Notes under the pieces: generated by a model
Seen by the model: only the letters and a program-made list of their open reading frames with translations
Databases searched by the model: none
Told to the model about the DNA's origin: nothing
Shown: positions 34,619-43,816 of the stretch, one piece after another
Numbering within the stretch: the stretch's first letter is position 1
Layout of the letters: each line of letters opens with the position of its first letter
Position numbers and translations under genes: made by a program
Source of the DNA: Natronospirillum sp965602035
GTDB lineage: Bacteria; Pseudomonadota; Gammaproteobacteria; Pseudomonadales; Natronospirillaceae
Assembly: GCA_965602035.1 (NCBI GenBank)
Contig: OZ271919.1
Span: 1,736,001 to 1,800,000 of the forward strand
Reading direction: 5' to 3'
DNA length: 64,000 nt

Positions 34619-36448
34619 GTGCCAGGCCCTGAACTGTCAGCCCCGGAATTGCACATGCGACCTTCGTCCTACTCGACCAGCACGCCACGCACGTTAAACG
34701 CACTGGATCTCAAAGCCATCATTCGCTATCTGTGGCCCTATCTCTGGGACTTCAAAGGCCGGGTTCTGTTGGCGCTGGCAGCACTGCTGGCCGCCAAAGG
34801 GGCCACACTGGGGATGCCCTGGGCACTGAAACACATCGTAGATGGTGTTGACCGCAGCCTGCAGCCGGAGATAGCGCTGCCTCTGTTTTTTCTGCTCTTT
34901 TACGGCGCGCTTCGTTTTGGCAGCGTGTTTTTCGGTGAACTCCGCGACGCGTTGTTCAGCCGGGTCACCGAGCATGCCATGCGCCGTATTGGCCTGCGCG
35001 TCTTTCAGCACCTCCACGCTCTGGACCTGAATTTCCACCTCAGCCGCCAGACTGGCGGCATCAGCCGGGACATTGAACGCGGAACGTCTGGTATCAGCTT
35101 TCTGATGCGTTTCCTGATGTTCAATATCGTGCCGACACTGTTTGAAATTCTGATGGTAGCCGTGATCTTTACCCTGGCTTTCTCGGCCTGGTATGCGCTG
35201 ATCACTCTGGTGGCGGTGGGGCTGTATATATTCTTTACGGTAGCGGTAACAGAGTGGCGTACCCGCTTCGTTCGCGAGGCCAACCAGGCGGATTCGTCGA
35301 GCAATACGCGAGCAGTGGACAGCCTTCTGAATTACGAGACCGTAAAATACTTTAACAACGAGCCTTTTGAAGCGAGCGTCTATGACCAATACCTCGCCAA
35401 CTGGGAGCGGGCGAAGCTGAAGAACCGGTCAACCCTGCTGGCACTTAATTCCGGTCAGGCACTCATTATTGCAGCGGCGATCACGACCATGATGACCATG
35501 GCCGCTCAGGGCGTGGTGGGCCGTGAACTCAGTGTGGGCGACCTGGTCATGGTGAACGCCTACATGCTGCAACTGTTCATACCCCTGAACTTTCTCGGTT
35601 TTGTTTACCGCGAGATACGTCGCGCGCTGACGGATCTGGAAAATATGCTGGGCCTGCTTGACCGGGAACCAGCCATACAGGATCAGACCGGCGCGGCCCC
35701 ATTGCGCCTGACAGAGGGTCGGATCGAGTTTGACGATGTGTCCTTCGGCTATACCCCGGAAAGACGGGTACTCAATGGTGTGTCCTTTGCCGTGGGGGCA
35801 GGCGAGCGCGTAGCCGTTGTGGGTGCATCCGGCGCCGGCAAGAGCACGCTGGCCAGGCTGCTGTTCCGGTTCTACGACGTCACGGGCGGCCGCATCCTGA
35901 TTGATGGACAGGACATCAGCGAGGTAACTCTCAAGAGCCTGCGGGAAGTTATTGCGGTGGTTCCCCAGGATACGGTGCTGTTCAATACCACCATCCGCGA
36001 CAACGTCGCCTATGGCAATCCGGACGCCAGTGCGGAGGCTGTGGATAAGGCCATCGCCATGGCCCATCTGGATTCATTCATTACCACCCTGCCCGACGGT
36101 GACCAGACCATTGTGGGTGAGCGCGGCCTCAAAGTATCCGGCGGCGAGAAGCAGCGGATTGCCATCGCCCGTGTACTGCTCAAGAACTCGCCGATCGTGG
36201 TTTTTGACGAAGCAACATCGTCACTGGACTCCAATTCTGAACAGGCTATCGTAAAAGCCATGCGGTCACTGGCTCGCGGGCATACCAGCCTGGTCATTGC
36301 TCACCGGCTGTCGACGGTAACCGATGCTGACCGGATTATCGTGCTGGACAGCGGCCAGGTGGTTGAGCAGGGAACGCACGCGGAGCTTTTGGCCGGAAAC
36401 GGCCGTTATGCCGTGCTGTGGCGGTTGCAGCAGGAGGAGAACGCGTGA
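34619..36448 (+). CDS. Atm1/HMT1-type ABC exporter (fused permease-ATPase)
   Basis: A 609-residue half-transporter that works as a homodimer in the inner membrane. Six transmembrane helices lie in residues about 35-310, with the family stretch ETVKYFNNEPFEASVYDQYL typical of Atm1/ABCB7 and HMT1. The ATPase has Walker A GASGAGKST, Q-loop VVPQDTVLFN, signature VSGGEKQRIAIAR, Walker B VVFDEATSSLD and H-loop IAHRLST. Relatives export glutathione-linked metal or sulfur species. GTG 34619 (AGGG upstream) is used; ATG 34655 is an alternative that would shorten it by 12 residues. Confidence 0.9.
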   Translation: MPGPELSAPELHMRPSSYSTSTPRTLNALDLKAIIRYLWPYLWDFKGRVLLALAALLAAKGATLGMPWALKHIVDGVDRSLQPEIALPLFFLLFYGALRFGSVFFGELRDALFSRVTEHAMRRIGLRVFQHLHALDLNFHLSRQTGGISRDIERGTSGISFLMRFLMFNIVPTLFEILMVAVIFTLAFSAWYALITLVAVGLYIFFTVAVTEWRTRFVREANQADSSSNTRAVDSLLNYETVKYFNNEPFEASVYDQYLANWERAKLKNRSTLLALNSGQALIIAAAITTMMTMAAQGVVGRELSVGDLVMVNAYMLQLFIPLNFLGFVYREIRRALTDLENMLGLLDREPAIQDQTGAAPLRLTEGRIEFDDVSFGYTPERRVLNGVSFAVGAGERVAVVGASGAGKSTLARLLFRFYDVTGGRILIDGQDISEVTLKSLREVIAVVPQDTVLFNTTIRDNVAYGNPDASAEAVDKAIAMAHLDSFITTLPDGDQTIVGERGLKVSGGEKQRIAIARVLLKNSPIVVFDEATSSLDSNSEQAIVKAMRSLARGHTSLVIAHRLSTVTDADRIIVLDSGQVVEQGTHAELLAGNGRYAVLWRLQQEENA

Positions 36449-36454
36449 GTTGAC

Positions 36455-37135
36455 TCAGGTCCGGAGCGGGTCGCCCATGGCGAAAGCAACGACCTCGGCG
36501 AAGCGGGTCGCCCGCAGGGCCGGGTTGAAATCAGCCAGCGATCGGCCTCCCGGATACCCCCAGGTCACGGCAACACTGCGCATACCCAGGGTTTGTGCGG
36601 GCTGGATATCATTCGCCGAGTCGCCCACCATAAGTGCTTCCGGTACGCTCACATCTAATCGATCGCAGGCCATCAGCAGGCTCTGTGGGTCGGGTTTCGG
36701 TCGCTCTACCTGATCACCGCAGATTACGGTATCGAAGAACTTCTCGAGACCCAGGTGCCGTAACATCGGCTGTGTGAAGGGCCAGGGCTTGTTGGTAAGG
36801 CAGGCGAGGCTGAGACCGGCTTGCTGCAGTTGCGCGAGACCTTCGGCCACACGCGGGTAAAGCACGGCATCGTATAGCGTTTCCGCGTAATGTCGTTCAA
36901 AAACCTGCAACCCGGCATCAATCGAGTCAGAATCGGACGTGTCGAGCGCCCGTTGCATCAGCACACGTGGTCCGTTTCCCACCCACTGCCTTACCTGGTC
37001 CGGCGAGCATCCCCGACCGTGCATCTCCGATAACGACCGGTCAACGGCCGTGTGAATTCCGGGTACGCTGTCGATCAGCGTGCCGTCGAGGTCGAAAAGT
37101 ACAGCGCGCACTCTGTGTTGTGGATCTTTGGTCAT
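36455..37135 (-). CDS. gph: Phosphoglycolate phosphatase-like HAD hydrolase
   Basis: A 226-residue HAD phosphatase. Motif I: VLFDLDGTLIDS; motif II: CLTNKP; motif III: K in VERPKPDP; motif IV: MVGDSANDIQPA. The cap domain between motif I and II and the GDQVERPKPDP segment match Gph, which removes phosphate from 2-phosphoglycolate formed in DNA repair. It is convergent with the ABC exporter (6-base gap). Confidence 0.85.
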   Translation of the reverse strand: MTKDPQHRVRAVLFDLDGTLIDSVPGIHTAVDRSLSEMHGRGCSPDQVRQWVGNGPRVLMQRALDTSDSDSIDAGLQVFERHYAETLYDAVLYPRVAEGLAQLQQAGLSLACLTNKPWPFTQPMLRHLGLEKFFDTVICGDQVERPKPDPQSLLMACDRLDVSVPEALMVGDSANDIQPAQTLGMRSVAVTWGYPGGRSLADFNPALRATRFAEVVAFAMGDPLRT

Positions 37136-37288
37136 TTATCTGGCCAGGTTGGTGATGCGGTAATCCGATTGTTCAAAATTTGTCTGCAAAAGCTCGTTGT
37201 GATCATCCATGTCGAAAAACGTCCGGAAAATCGACACAGGTAAAGTCTGTGTCGATTTAATAAACATGGCACTCTAAATTACGGCGCA

Positions 37289-37331
37289 GGCCCGGCCGGA
37301 CGACCGAGACAGAAGGTAGGCATGGCTACCT
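37289..37331. repeat. Copy 1 of an 18-bp motif followed by a small hairpin
   Basis: GGCCCGGCCGGACGACCG (37289-37306) recurs with one change at 38978-38995. A hairpin follows here (AGGTAG 37314-37319 / CTACCT 37326-37331), as at the second copy. Both copies flank the Fic/hsdM remnant zone. The rest of the 234 bases 37136-37369 shows no gene. Confidence 0.5.
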
Positions 37332-37369
37332 GACCGACTCTACCTATTGCCCCGGTTTTAAATGGGGGA

Positions 37370-37532
37370 TTACCGGTGCTTTATCAGGGTACCGGCTTCC
37401 GTATTGTCATGCACCATCTTGATGAACAGCAATAGGACGAGTTCGGTCACGTAGTCTGAGTAGTTGATGCCGTCGTCCCGCAGCACATCACAGAGGTTCC
37501 AGAGTTTCTGAACGATGTCGTTGTTGGGTCAT
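37370..37532 (-). pseudogene. hsdM remnant (type I restriction-modification methylase, N-terminus only)
   Basis: Reading the minus strand, 50 codons encode NDIVQKLWNLCDVLRDDGIN and continue YSDYVTELVLLLFIKMVHDN, TEAGTLIKHR, then TAA at 37372-37370. This is the conserved N-terminal start of HsdM. The natural ATG (37532-37530) is in another frame: one extra base between ATG ACC CAA and the AAC codon shifts it. So the gene is both frameshifted and cut after about 50 of its usual 500 or so residues. It lies 19 bases after the Fic gene, in the same direction. Confidence 0.82.
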
Positions 37533-37551
37533 GTAATTTTCCCAACTTCTA

Positions 37552-38622
37552 TCAGGCCCGTTCCAGGAACAGTGCCATCAGCGATGAATTGATGTAGTAA
37601 TTGCTGCGTCCCAACTTGGTCTTGTTCAGTAGACCGATGCTGACCAGTTCATCGAGGTATTTGGTGGCGGTGATCCGACTGACCGAGAGATCCTCCATGA
37701 CAAATTCAATTTTGGTGTATGGGTGATTGAACAGATTGTTCAGCAACTCTTGCCGATAGATCTTCGGGCACTCGTCTCGCATCCTGTGCTTGGTGTGTTG
37801 CATCAGGTCGCGGATCTGGCCGATCAGCCCAATCGTTTGCTGGGCAGTCTGACTGACACCCTCCAATATATAGAGCAGCCATGGCTCCCAGTTACCCGTA
37901 TCGCGAACGGCCTGCAGTTCGCGGTAGTAACTGGATTTTGTCTGTATCAGATAGCGACTGAGGTACAGTACCGGTAGGTCGAGCAGGTCTTTTGCGACCA
38001 GATACAGCATATTGAGGATGCGTCCGGTTCGCCCGTTACCATCGTAGAACGGATGAATGCTTTCAAACTGATGGTGGATGATGGCCATTTTTACAAGCTC
38101 GTCCGCGTCACAGAGATCGTCGTCGTTAATGTACGCTGTCAGGTTTTCCATCAACGTCTCAACTTCCTGAGCGGACTGGGGCGGCTCATACACCACTTCA
38201 CCTGTTGACTCGTTTTTCAGAGCTGTGCCCGGCAGCCTGCGAAATCCTGCATTATTCTTTTCGAGCATTTCCTGTATCAGCAGGATGTCACCCAGGCGAA
38301 TTAATCTGGATTCCCGAACGCTGCGGAAGCCAGCCCGAAGCGCGATAGCATAGTCCTGAACTTCCTTGGTCTCTGGAGGTACGCTGGCTTCATCGGTTAC
38401 TCCTGCCCGGTAAAGATCATCCTGCGTGGTGATGATATTCTCGATTTCCGAACTGTGTCGCGCTTCCTGCAGAGTGAGCGTATTGATCAGGATTTCTTCG
38501 TTAGGAATCGTTGCCGCAACGCCTTTGAGCTCTGCCAGAAACCGGTGAGCCTCTGCCACTTTTTTCAGTACTCTTCGGGTTTCCCACTGTTCAATGTGTG
38601 GAAGGGGCAGTGTCGGCAACAC
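37552..38622 (-). CDS. Fic-family AMP-transferase-like protein with C-terminal winged helix
   Basis: A 356-residue class II Fic protein. The catalytic motif is HPFYDGNGRTGR, and the inhibitory helix motif (S/T)xxxE(N/G) is present as SSEIEN upstream of it, so activity is normally self-blocked. Residues about 300-356 form a winged helix (VSRITATKYLDELVSIGLLN). Fic proteins of this type usually add AMP to proteins; they often sit next to or within type I restriction-modification operons, as here beside the hsdM relic. Start GTG at 38622. Upstream DNA (38640-38760) is AT-rich and unlike its surroundings, suggesting transfer. Confidence 0.9.
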   Translation of the reverse strand: MLPTLPLPHIEQWETRRVLKKVAEAHRFLAELKGVAATIPNEEILINTLTLQEARHSSEIENIITTQDDLYRAGVTDEASVPPETKEVQDYAIALRAGFRSVRESRLIRLGDILLIQEMLEKNNAGFRRLPGTALKNESTGEVVYEPPQSAQEVETLMENLTAYINDDDLCDADELVKMAIIHHQFESIHPFYDGNGRTGRILNMLYLVAKDLLDLPVLYLSRYLIQTKSSYYRELQAVRDTGNWEPWLLYILEGVSQTAQQTIGLIGQIRDLMQHTKHRMRDECPKIYRQELLNNLFNHPYTKIEFVMEDLSVSRITATKYLDELVSIGLLNKTKLGRSNYYINSSLMALFLERA

Positions 38623-38892
38623 GGTATGCTTCCTTTTTCGTTCATATATAGAAAAAAGAGAAAACTATACATGTTTTCGCTCACATGCAAAGAAAACCGT
38701 TACTTCCTATGCATGTGACCTGCCACGCGTATAGAAAACCAGAGAATCTATGCACTTTGCGCCGGCCACATCGCCTCATTCAGTTCATCCAGCAACGTGT
38801 CCGCCCTTTCAACGTCACGTCCAAGATAGAACAGTTACGATGATTCGGGTGTGGCATGGGACGCTGTACACAGAGAAAAACTGGGAGGCATG
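38623..38892. other. Gene-free AT-rich stretch upstream of the Fic gene
   Basis: No complete gene is visible. 38640-38750 is A/T-rich and should hold the Fic promoter. On the minus strand 38742-38837 stays open for about 28 codons (…VERADTLLDELNEAMWPAQSA, then TAG) with a stop just before; this could be the end of a lost gene but I do not recognise it. Confidence 0.35.
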
Positions 38893-38948
38893 ACGAAAAA
38901 ACCCGGTAAGTTCGTCCTCACCGGGTTCTTCAAATGTGGTAGCGGGGG
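38893..38948. repeat. Direct-repeat copy of the initiator-tRNA 3' end and terminator
   Basis: These 56 bases match 39060-39115 with two mismatches. The shared part includes the last 12 bases of the tRNA gene (…CCCCCGCTACCA on the minus strand), the 12 bases after it, and the whole AACCCGG/CCGGGTT terminator with its T-run. Past that the sequences diverge. This is what an attachment-site duplication at a tRNA 3' end, or deletion within a tandem tRNA pair, would leave. Confidence 0.8.
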
Positions 38949-38961
38949 TGAGGCCGTAGAC

Positions 38962-39034
38962 GCCAACGCACTGCGTTGGCCCGGCCGAACGACCGGAATC
39001 TGTGATTCCGGGCCGGAACAGGATCTTGATCCTG
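38962..39034. repeat. Three consecutive perfect hairpins
   Basis: GCCAACGC/GCGTTGGC (38962-38969, 38973-38980), CCGGAATC/GATTCCGG (38993-39000, 39004-39011) and CAGGATC/GATCCTG (39019-39025, 39028-39034) lie in a row with loops of 2-3 bases. The first two flank copy 2 of the 18-bp motif GGCCCGGCCGAACGACCG (38978-38995). They fill the space between the two tRNA-end repeats. No gene or known element was recognised. Confidence 0.7.
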
Positions 39035-39060
39035 CCCCCTTCAAATCGGACCCACTGAAA

Positions 39061-39095
39061 CGAAAAAACCCGGCAAGTTTGTCCTCACCGGGTTC
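39061..39095 (-). terminator. Rho-independent terminator of the initiator tRNA
   Basis: On the minus strand AACCCGG and CCGGGTT (plus positions 39088-39094 and 39067-39073) form a 7-bp stem followed by six T residues, 9 bases past the tRNA CCA end. Confidence 0.85.
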
Positions 39096-39103
39096 TTCAA
39101 ATG

Positions 39104-39180
<77 letters not shown>

Positions 39181-39229
39181 ACAACTTTTCTGTTGAGCCG
39201 ATTCTGGTCCCTCGTCTCAACGTGCGCGC

Positions 39230-39258
39230 ATTCTAGGGACTGCCCCGTCGCCTGTCAA
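39230..39258 (-). promoter_or_regulatory. Sigma-70 promoter of the initiator tRNA gene
   Basis: On the minus strand TTGACA (39258-39253), a 17-base spacer and TAGAAT (39235-39230) match consensus almost perfectly. A GC-rich discriminator (GCGCGC) follows, typical of growth-rate and ppGpp-controlled stable-RNA promoters. The rest of 39181-39569 shows no gene. Confidence 0.85.
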
Positions 39259-39569
39259 TAACTCTCTGAAATACGGTGATAAATTTTCAATTGCTTACAA
39301 TCGGCCCGAAAGTCATGTTTTTCGGCAGAGGTAACTCTATCCAGAAAATTAACTTTGCGTGACATTGAACGATACGGCACCAGAAAAGTGCACTGCCCTG
39401 CCCTGTTTCAGCGCAATTCTAACGCGCACGGCCCTCTACGGCCCCACTCTGGTGCGAAATCCGGCAGAAAATACTCCTATGGCCCGAAAATTGCTGCAAT
39501 CACCCCTATCGCCGGTCCGCGCGTCAGGCGTGGGGCCGCGCCATTTGACGCCAAGGCAGGGGTGCGGAC

Positions 39570-42500
39570 TTGGATCAATCATTACTGGATGTGTTCTGGC
39601 TGGTGCTGTGCTCGGCACTGGTCTTCAACATGCAACTGGGTTTCCTGTGCCTCGAGGCCGGGCTGACGCGCAGCAAGAACGCCATCAATGTTGCACTGAA
39701 GAACATCACTGATTTCGCGTTATCGGTGCTCATCTATTGGCTGTACGGGTTCGGACTCATGTTCGGCCTGAGCCAGACCGGCTGGTTTGGCACCAGCCTG
39801 TTCCTGCCGGCGGTGGGCGAGAATGATGCCTGGCTCTCTGCTTTCTTTCTGTTTCAGGCCATGTTCTGCGCCACCTCGGTTACGATCATCTCGGGGGCTA
39901 CCGCGGAACGCCTCCGGTTTTCCGCGTACATTGTCATTGGTGGGCTGGTCGCCGGCCTGATCTACCCTTTATTTGGTCACTGGGCGTGGGCCGGTGTTTT
40001 CGCCGACGGTACCGGATGGCTGGCGGACAATGGCTTCATTGATTTCGCCGGGTCAACGGTTGTGCACAGTGTTGGCGGCTGGGTGGCTCTGGCCGTTTTG
40101 CTGATTATCGGAGCACGGGACGGCCGCTTTGATCAGGCCGACGGGCGTCGCAGCATCCCGGGGTCGAATCTGCCGCTCGCAATGCTGGGGGCATTGCTGC
40201 TGTTTTTCGGTTGGTTCGGATTCAACGGTGGCAGCACACTGGCAGCGGATGCCAGTGTACCCGGCATTGTGGTCAATACCCTGATGGGCGGCGTGGCGGG
40301 GGCCGCAATTGTCGTTTTCCTCAATTGGCGCTCCCGCGGGTTTACAGACGCGATTCAGCCTCTGAACGGTCTACTGGCCGGGTTGGTCGCTGTCACGGCC
40401 GGTGCGCACGCATTCAGTGCCATGGATGCCGTTCTCATAGGCGCGGCCGGTGGCGCGGTGATGAAATGGAGTGAACGCTTACTGCTGCACTGGCGCATTG
40501 ATGACGCGGTCGGCGCTATTCCGGTGCACCTGGTAGCCGGCATCTGGGGCACACTGGCCGTCGCCCTGTTCGGTGATATGAACACGCTCGGCACGGGTCT
40601 GAGCCGCACAGAGCAGCTGCTGGTTCAAAGCCAGGGCATCGTCGCCTGCGCTGTCTGGAGCTTCGGCATTACCTATATCCTGTTGCGGATTATCGACCGG
40701 TGGAAGCCGTTGCGCGTCGACCGTGAAGCAGAACGCCTCGGACTCAATATTTCCGAGCATGGCACCCGCACCGAGCTGATTGAATTGCTGGAACACATGG
40801 AAGGCGATGCGCGCGCCGGCGATTTTCACGGTGAAGTGCCGGTGGAGCCCTTCACCGAAGTCGGCCAGATTGCGCGGCAGTATAACCGGGTCGTGCGAGC
40901 TTTGAGCCGGGCGGTTCAGACAACACAGGCGATTGTGCGCGATATCCGGGATGGCATTATCACCTTTACCGCCGACGGTGAGCTCACGAGCTTCAACCCC
41001 GGTTCGCAGCGGCTCTTTGCACTGCCGCCCACGGTAAGTCACCTTCGGTTACAGCAGCTCCTGCAAGAGCGGGATTGGCAGCCATCACGCCTGTTCCCGG
41101 AACGGGGTGGTGAAATCAAACGCGAGGTGACCTGCCGGCGCTGGGATGGCTCGTCGTTTCTGGCCGAACTGACCATCAGCCGCGAAGCCCGGGATAGCAG
41201 CTACCTGTATACGGGGATTCTTCGCGACATTACCGAGCGCCGTCGAATTGAAGACCAGTTGTTCCAGGAGAAGGTACTGGCAGAGGTAACACTGTCGTCG
41301 ATTGCCGACGGTGTGATCACCACCGACAGTGCAGGTCTGGTCAACTATATGAACCCGGTGGCCGAGGAACTGACTGGCTGGCCGGCCAGGCTCGCCCACG
41401 GAAAGCCCGTGCGGGAAATCTATAGACTGCAGAACGAGCAAACCGGCGCCGAGTTGAGAGACCCGGTCTCCCAGGTGCTGCATCAGCCCTCTGTGCCCAG
41501 AAAATACAGCGCCAATTCGCACCGGGCGCTGGTTCCACGCGACGGTGATGCGATACCGGTACAGGACGCCGCCGCCGCAATGCGCGATGCGGATGGCGGG
41601 CTGATGGGCGTGGTGCTGACTTTCAGTGACGTTTCAGTGCCGCGCCAGCTTGCCCGCGAGCTGAGCCATCAGGCCTCGCATGATCCGCTGACCGGTCTGC
41701 ACAACCGCAGCGAATTCGAGCGGCAACTGAGCCAGTTGTGCAGTAGCAGCGACGATACCGGCATCGACCATGTGCTCTGCTATCTGGACCTGGATCAGTT
41801 CAAGGTTGTCAACGACACCTGTGGCCATGTCGCAGGCGATGAACTGCTCCGCCAGCTTGCCGCATTGTTTCGCACGCGCGTGCGAGATACCGATGTTCTG
41901 GCAAGGCTTGGCGGTGATGAATTCGGCATGATTCTCTACCACTGCGGGCTGGAAAAAGCACACGATCTGGCCGAATCAATCCGCGCGCTCGTCGAGGACT
42001 TTCGCTTCGCCTGGCACGAACGCTCGTTCGCGGTAGGTATAAGCATCGGACTGGTGCCCATTCGTCCGACCGACGATTCGCCGACGGTGCTGCTCAGCGC
42101 GGCCGATGCGGCCTGCTACGCTGCCAAGGAAGCCGGACGAAACCGCGTTCATGTCTACGAGCCGGACGATGACATGCTGGCCGAACGTCACGGTGAAATG
42201 CAGTGGTTGCACCGAATACGCTCGGCACTGGACGAAGACCGACTCCGGCTGTTCGTGCAGCCCGTCGTGCCGGTAACCGGGCGCAATGGCACAGCCCGCT
42301 ATGAGGTCCTGGTCCGGATGCTCGACCAGGAGGGTCGTATCATACCGCCGGGTGCCTTCATGCCAGCCGCGGAGCGTTATGATGCCGCCACTGCTGTAGA
42401 CCGCTGGGTCGTTGCCAATACGCTGGGGTGGATCGGTGATCGGTGCCGGTCGGTTGGCTCTGCGCCCGGACATTTCTCGATTAATCTGTCGGCGGCCTCG

Positions 42501-42968
42501 TTCACGGACTGGGATTTTCTGGAGTTCCTGCTGTCGCGCCTGGCTCAGGCAGATATTCCCCCCGGTCTGCTGTGCTTCGAGATCACCGAAACCAACGCCA
42601 TCGCCAATCTCAGTCAGGCAGTGCGTTTCATGGAGAAGATCAAAGCCGCCGGGTGTGAACTGGCACTCGACGATTTCGGCACCGGGTTTTCTTCCTTCGG
42701 CTATCTCAAGAACCTGCCGGTGGACTACATCAAGATCGATGGTTCGTTTGTGAAGGACATCTGCCACGACGAAACAGCCCGGGTCATGGTGGCATCGATC
42801 AACAGTATCGGGCAGACCATGGGCGTTCGCACGATCGCCGAGTTCGTTGAGACCGGTGAAATTCTTGAAGCGCTGAACCGACTCGGCATCGATTATGCCC
42901 AGGGATACCACCTCGGCAAGCCGGGTCCGCTGGATGAATTGAGCGACGTGCGCATGATGCCGCGCTGA
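39570..42968 (+). CDS. Amt ammonium transporter domain fused to PAS-PAS-GGDEF-EAL
   Basis: A 1132-residue membrane protein. Residues 1-400 are an Amt domain with the conserved start FLCLEAGLTRSKNAIN, and both pore histidines are present: H166 in STVVHSVGGW and H320 in IPVHLVAGIWG. A family-typical linker follows (LGLNISEHGTRTELIELLE), then two PAS domains (IVRDIRDGIITFTADGE; SSIADGVITTDSAGLVNYMN). GGDEF at about 782 is intact with I-site RDTD five residues before. The EAL domain has EVL (RYEVLVRML), INLSAAS, FEITETN, LDDFGTGFSS, IKIDGSF, AEFVET and YAQGY. Start TTG 39570, with AGGGG about 8 bases upstream. Probably senses ammonium flux and changes c-di-GMP. Confidence 0.93.
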   Translation: MDQSLLDVFWLVLCSALVFNMQLGFLCLEAGLTRSKNAINVALKNITDFALSVLIYWLYGFGLMFGLSQTGWFGTSLFLPAVGENDAWLSAFFLFQAMFCATSVTIISGATAERLRFSAYIVIGGLVAGLIYPLFGHWAWAGVFADGTGWLADNGFIDFAGSTVVHSVGGWVALAVLLIIGARDGRFDQADGRRSIPGSNLPLAMLGALLLFFGWFGFNGGSTLAADASVPGIVVNTLMGGVAGAAIVVFLNWRSRGFTDAIQPLNGLLAGLVAVTAGAHAFSAMDAVLIGAAGGAVMKWSERLLLHWRIDDAVGAIPVHLVAGIWGTLAVALFGDMNTLGTGLSRTEQLLVQSQGIVACAVWSFGITYILLRIIDRWKPLRVDREAERLGLNISEHGTRTELIELLEHMEGDARAGDFHGEVPVEPFTEVGQIARQYNRVVRALSRAVQTTQAIVRDIRDGIITFTADGELTSFNPGSQRLFALPPTVSHLRLQQLLQERDWQPSRLFPERGGEIKREVTCRRWDGSSFLAELTISREARDSSYLYTGILRDITERRRIEDQLFQEKVLAEVTLSSIADGVITTDSAGLVNYMNPVAEELTGWPARLAHGKPVREIYRLQNEQTGAELRDPVSQVLHQPSVPRKYSANSHRALVPRDGDAIPVQDAAAAMRDADGGLMGVVLTFSDVSVPRQLARELSHQASHDPLTGLHNRSEFERQLSQLCSSSDDTGIDHVLCYLDLDQFKVVNDTCGHVAGDELLRQLAALFRTRVRDTDVLARLGGDEFGMILYHCGLEKAHDLAESIRALVEDFRFAWHERSFAVGISIGLVPIRPTDDSPTVLLSAADAACYAAKEAGRNRVHVYEPDDDMLAERHGEMQWLHRIRSALDEDRLRLFVQPVVPVTGRNGTARYEVLVRMLDQEGRIIPPGAFMPAAERYDAATAVDRWVVANTLGWIGDRCRSVGSAPGHFSINLSAASFTDWDFLEFLLSRLAQADIPPGLLCFEITETNAIANLSQAVRFMEKIKAAGCELALDDFGTGFSSFGYLKNLPVDYIKIDGSFVKDICHDETARVMVASINSIGQTMGVRTIAEFVETGEILEALNRLGIDYAQGYHLGKPGPLDELSDVRMMPR

Positions 42969-43071
42969 ATCATCGATATTCAGGAATTTAATCGTAGAAC
43001 TATCCTCGATATTGAATAATAATCGAACACTGATTAGCTGTTCCCACCGAATGATCAGAAGGAATTTTGTA

Positions 43072-43791
43072 ATGCGAATTCGCCGTCTGGCCCTGTCTGG
43101 GCTCTGGATATGCTGTGCGCTTTCTGCTTATGCAGGGGCAGATGAATTGAGTGGTTCTTTGGTCGGTCAGGTAGTTTTCCCGACAGAGCAATTTCGTGAG
43201 AACACCAGTGTCGCCAGTGGCGGGCTCGGTTTGCAGGGGGGATACCGATTCGGTGACACGCCTATTTATCTGGGTGGGGAGTTTAACGTCACCTATATGG
43301 GAACAGATTCACGTACGGTCGCGTGGAGCTCAACTATTCCGGACTTAAAAGTGGACGTAGAAACTCAACATGCAATGGCCCAGGTTCTTCTCGTTAATCG
43401 CCTTATTGCCCCCTCTGGCGTTTTTCGCCCTTATGTAGAAGCCTTGGGCGGGCTCAACCTGTTCTCGTCGGTAACGTCTGTAAATGATCGCGGCGACGGC
43501 GATGAAGTGGCATCGGATGACACGCACAACTCGGCAGCCTGGACCTATGGCGCTGGTGCCGGCGTGCTGTATCGATTGTTTGAAGGGCATGAGCCATCCG
43601 AAGACTCTGAAGAATCCAATATCCGTGATGGCTATCTGGTAGCGTCCTTGCGCTATTTCTCTGGTACAGAAGCGGAATACATGACGGCGGGTTCTGTGAC
43701 CCAAGACGAGAACAATGACGTCAAGTACGACAAGAAAACCAGCCCGATCGAGCATTGGACCTTCTCTATCGGTTTTCAGGGCACTTTCTGA
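43072..43791 (+). CDS. Predicted outer-membrane beta-barrel protein, unknown function
   Basis: A 239-residue exported protein: signal peptide LALSGLWICCALSAYA-GADE. The mature part alternates hydrophobic and polar residues in beta strands (GLGLQGGYRF, IYLGGEFNVTYMG, FRPYVEALGGLNLF, WTYGAGAGVLYRLF) and ends in aromatic FSIGFQGTF, as outer-membrane barrels do. ATG 43072 is chosen because AAGGAA lies 9 bases upstream and it gives a clean signal peptide; a longer frame from 43012 has no such features. Base use is more A/T-rich than its neighbours, hinting at transfer. Confidence 0.7.
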   Translation: MRIRRLALSGLWICCALSAYAGADELSGSLVGQVVFPTEQFRENTSVASGGLGLQGGYRFGDTPIYLGGEFNVTYMGTDSRTVAWSSTIPDLKVDVETQHAMAQVLLVNRLIAPSGVFRPYVEALGGLNLFSSVTSVNDRGDGDEVASDDTHNSAAWTYGAGAGVLYRLFEGHEPSEDSEESNIRDGYLVASLRYFSGTEAEYMTAGSVTQDENNDVKYDKKTSPIEHWTFSIGFQGTF

Positions 43792-43816
43792 TCTGTCATG
43801 GTACCGGCAGGCAGTG

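Noticed and set aside
38742..38837. 28-codon open stretch on the minus strand
   Set aside because: Stop codons on both sides and no recognised family; may be a gene relic, too weak to call.
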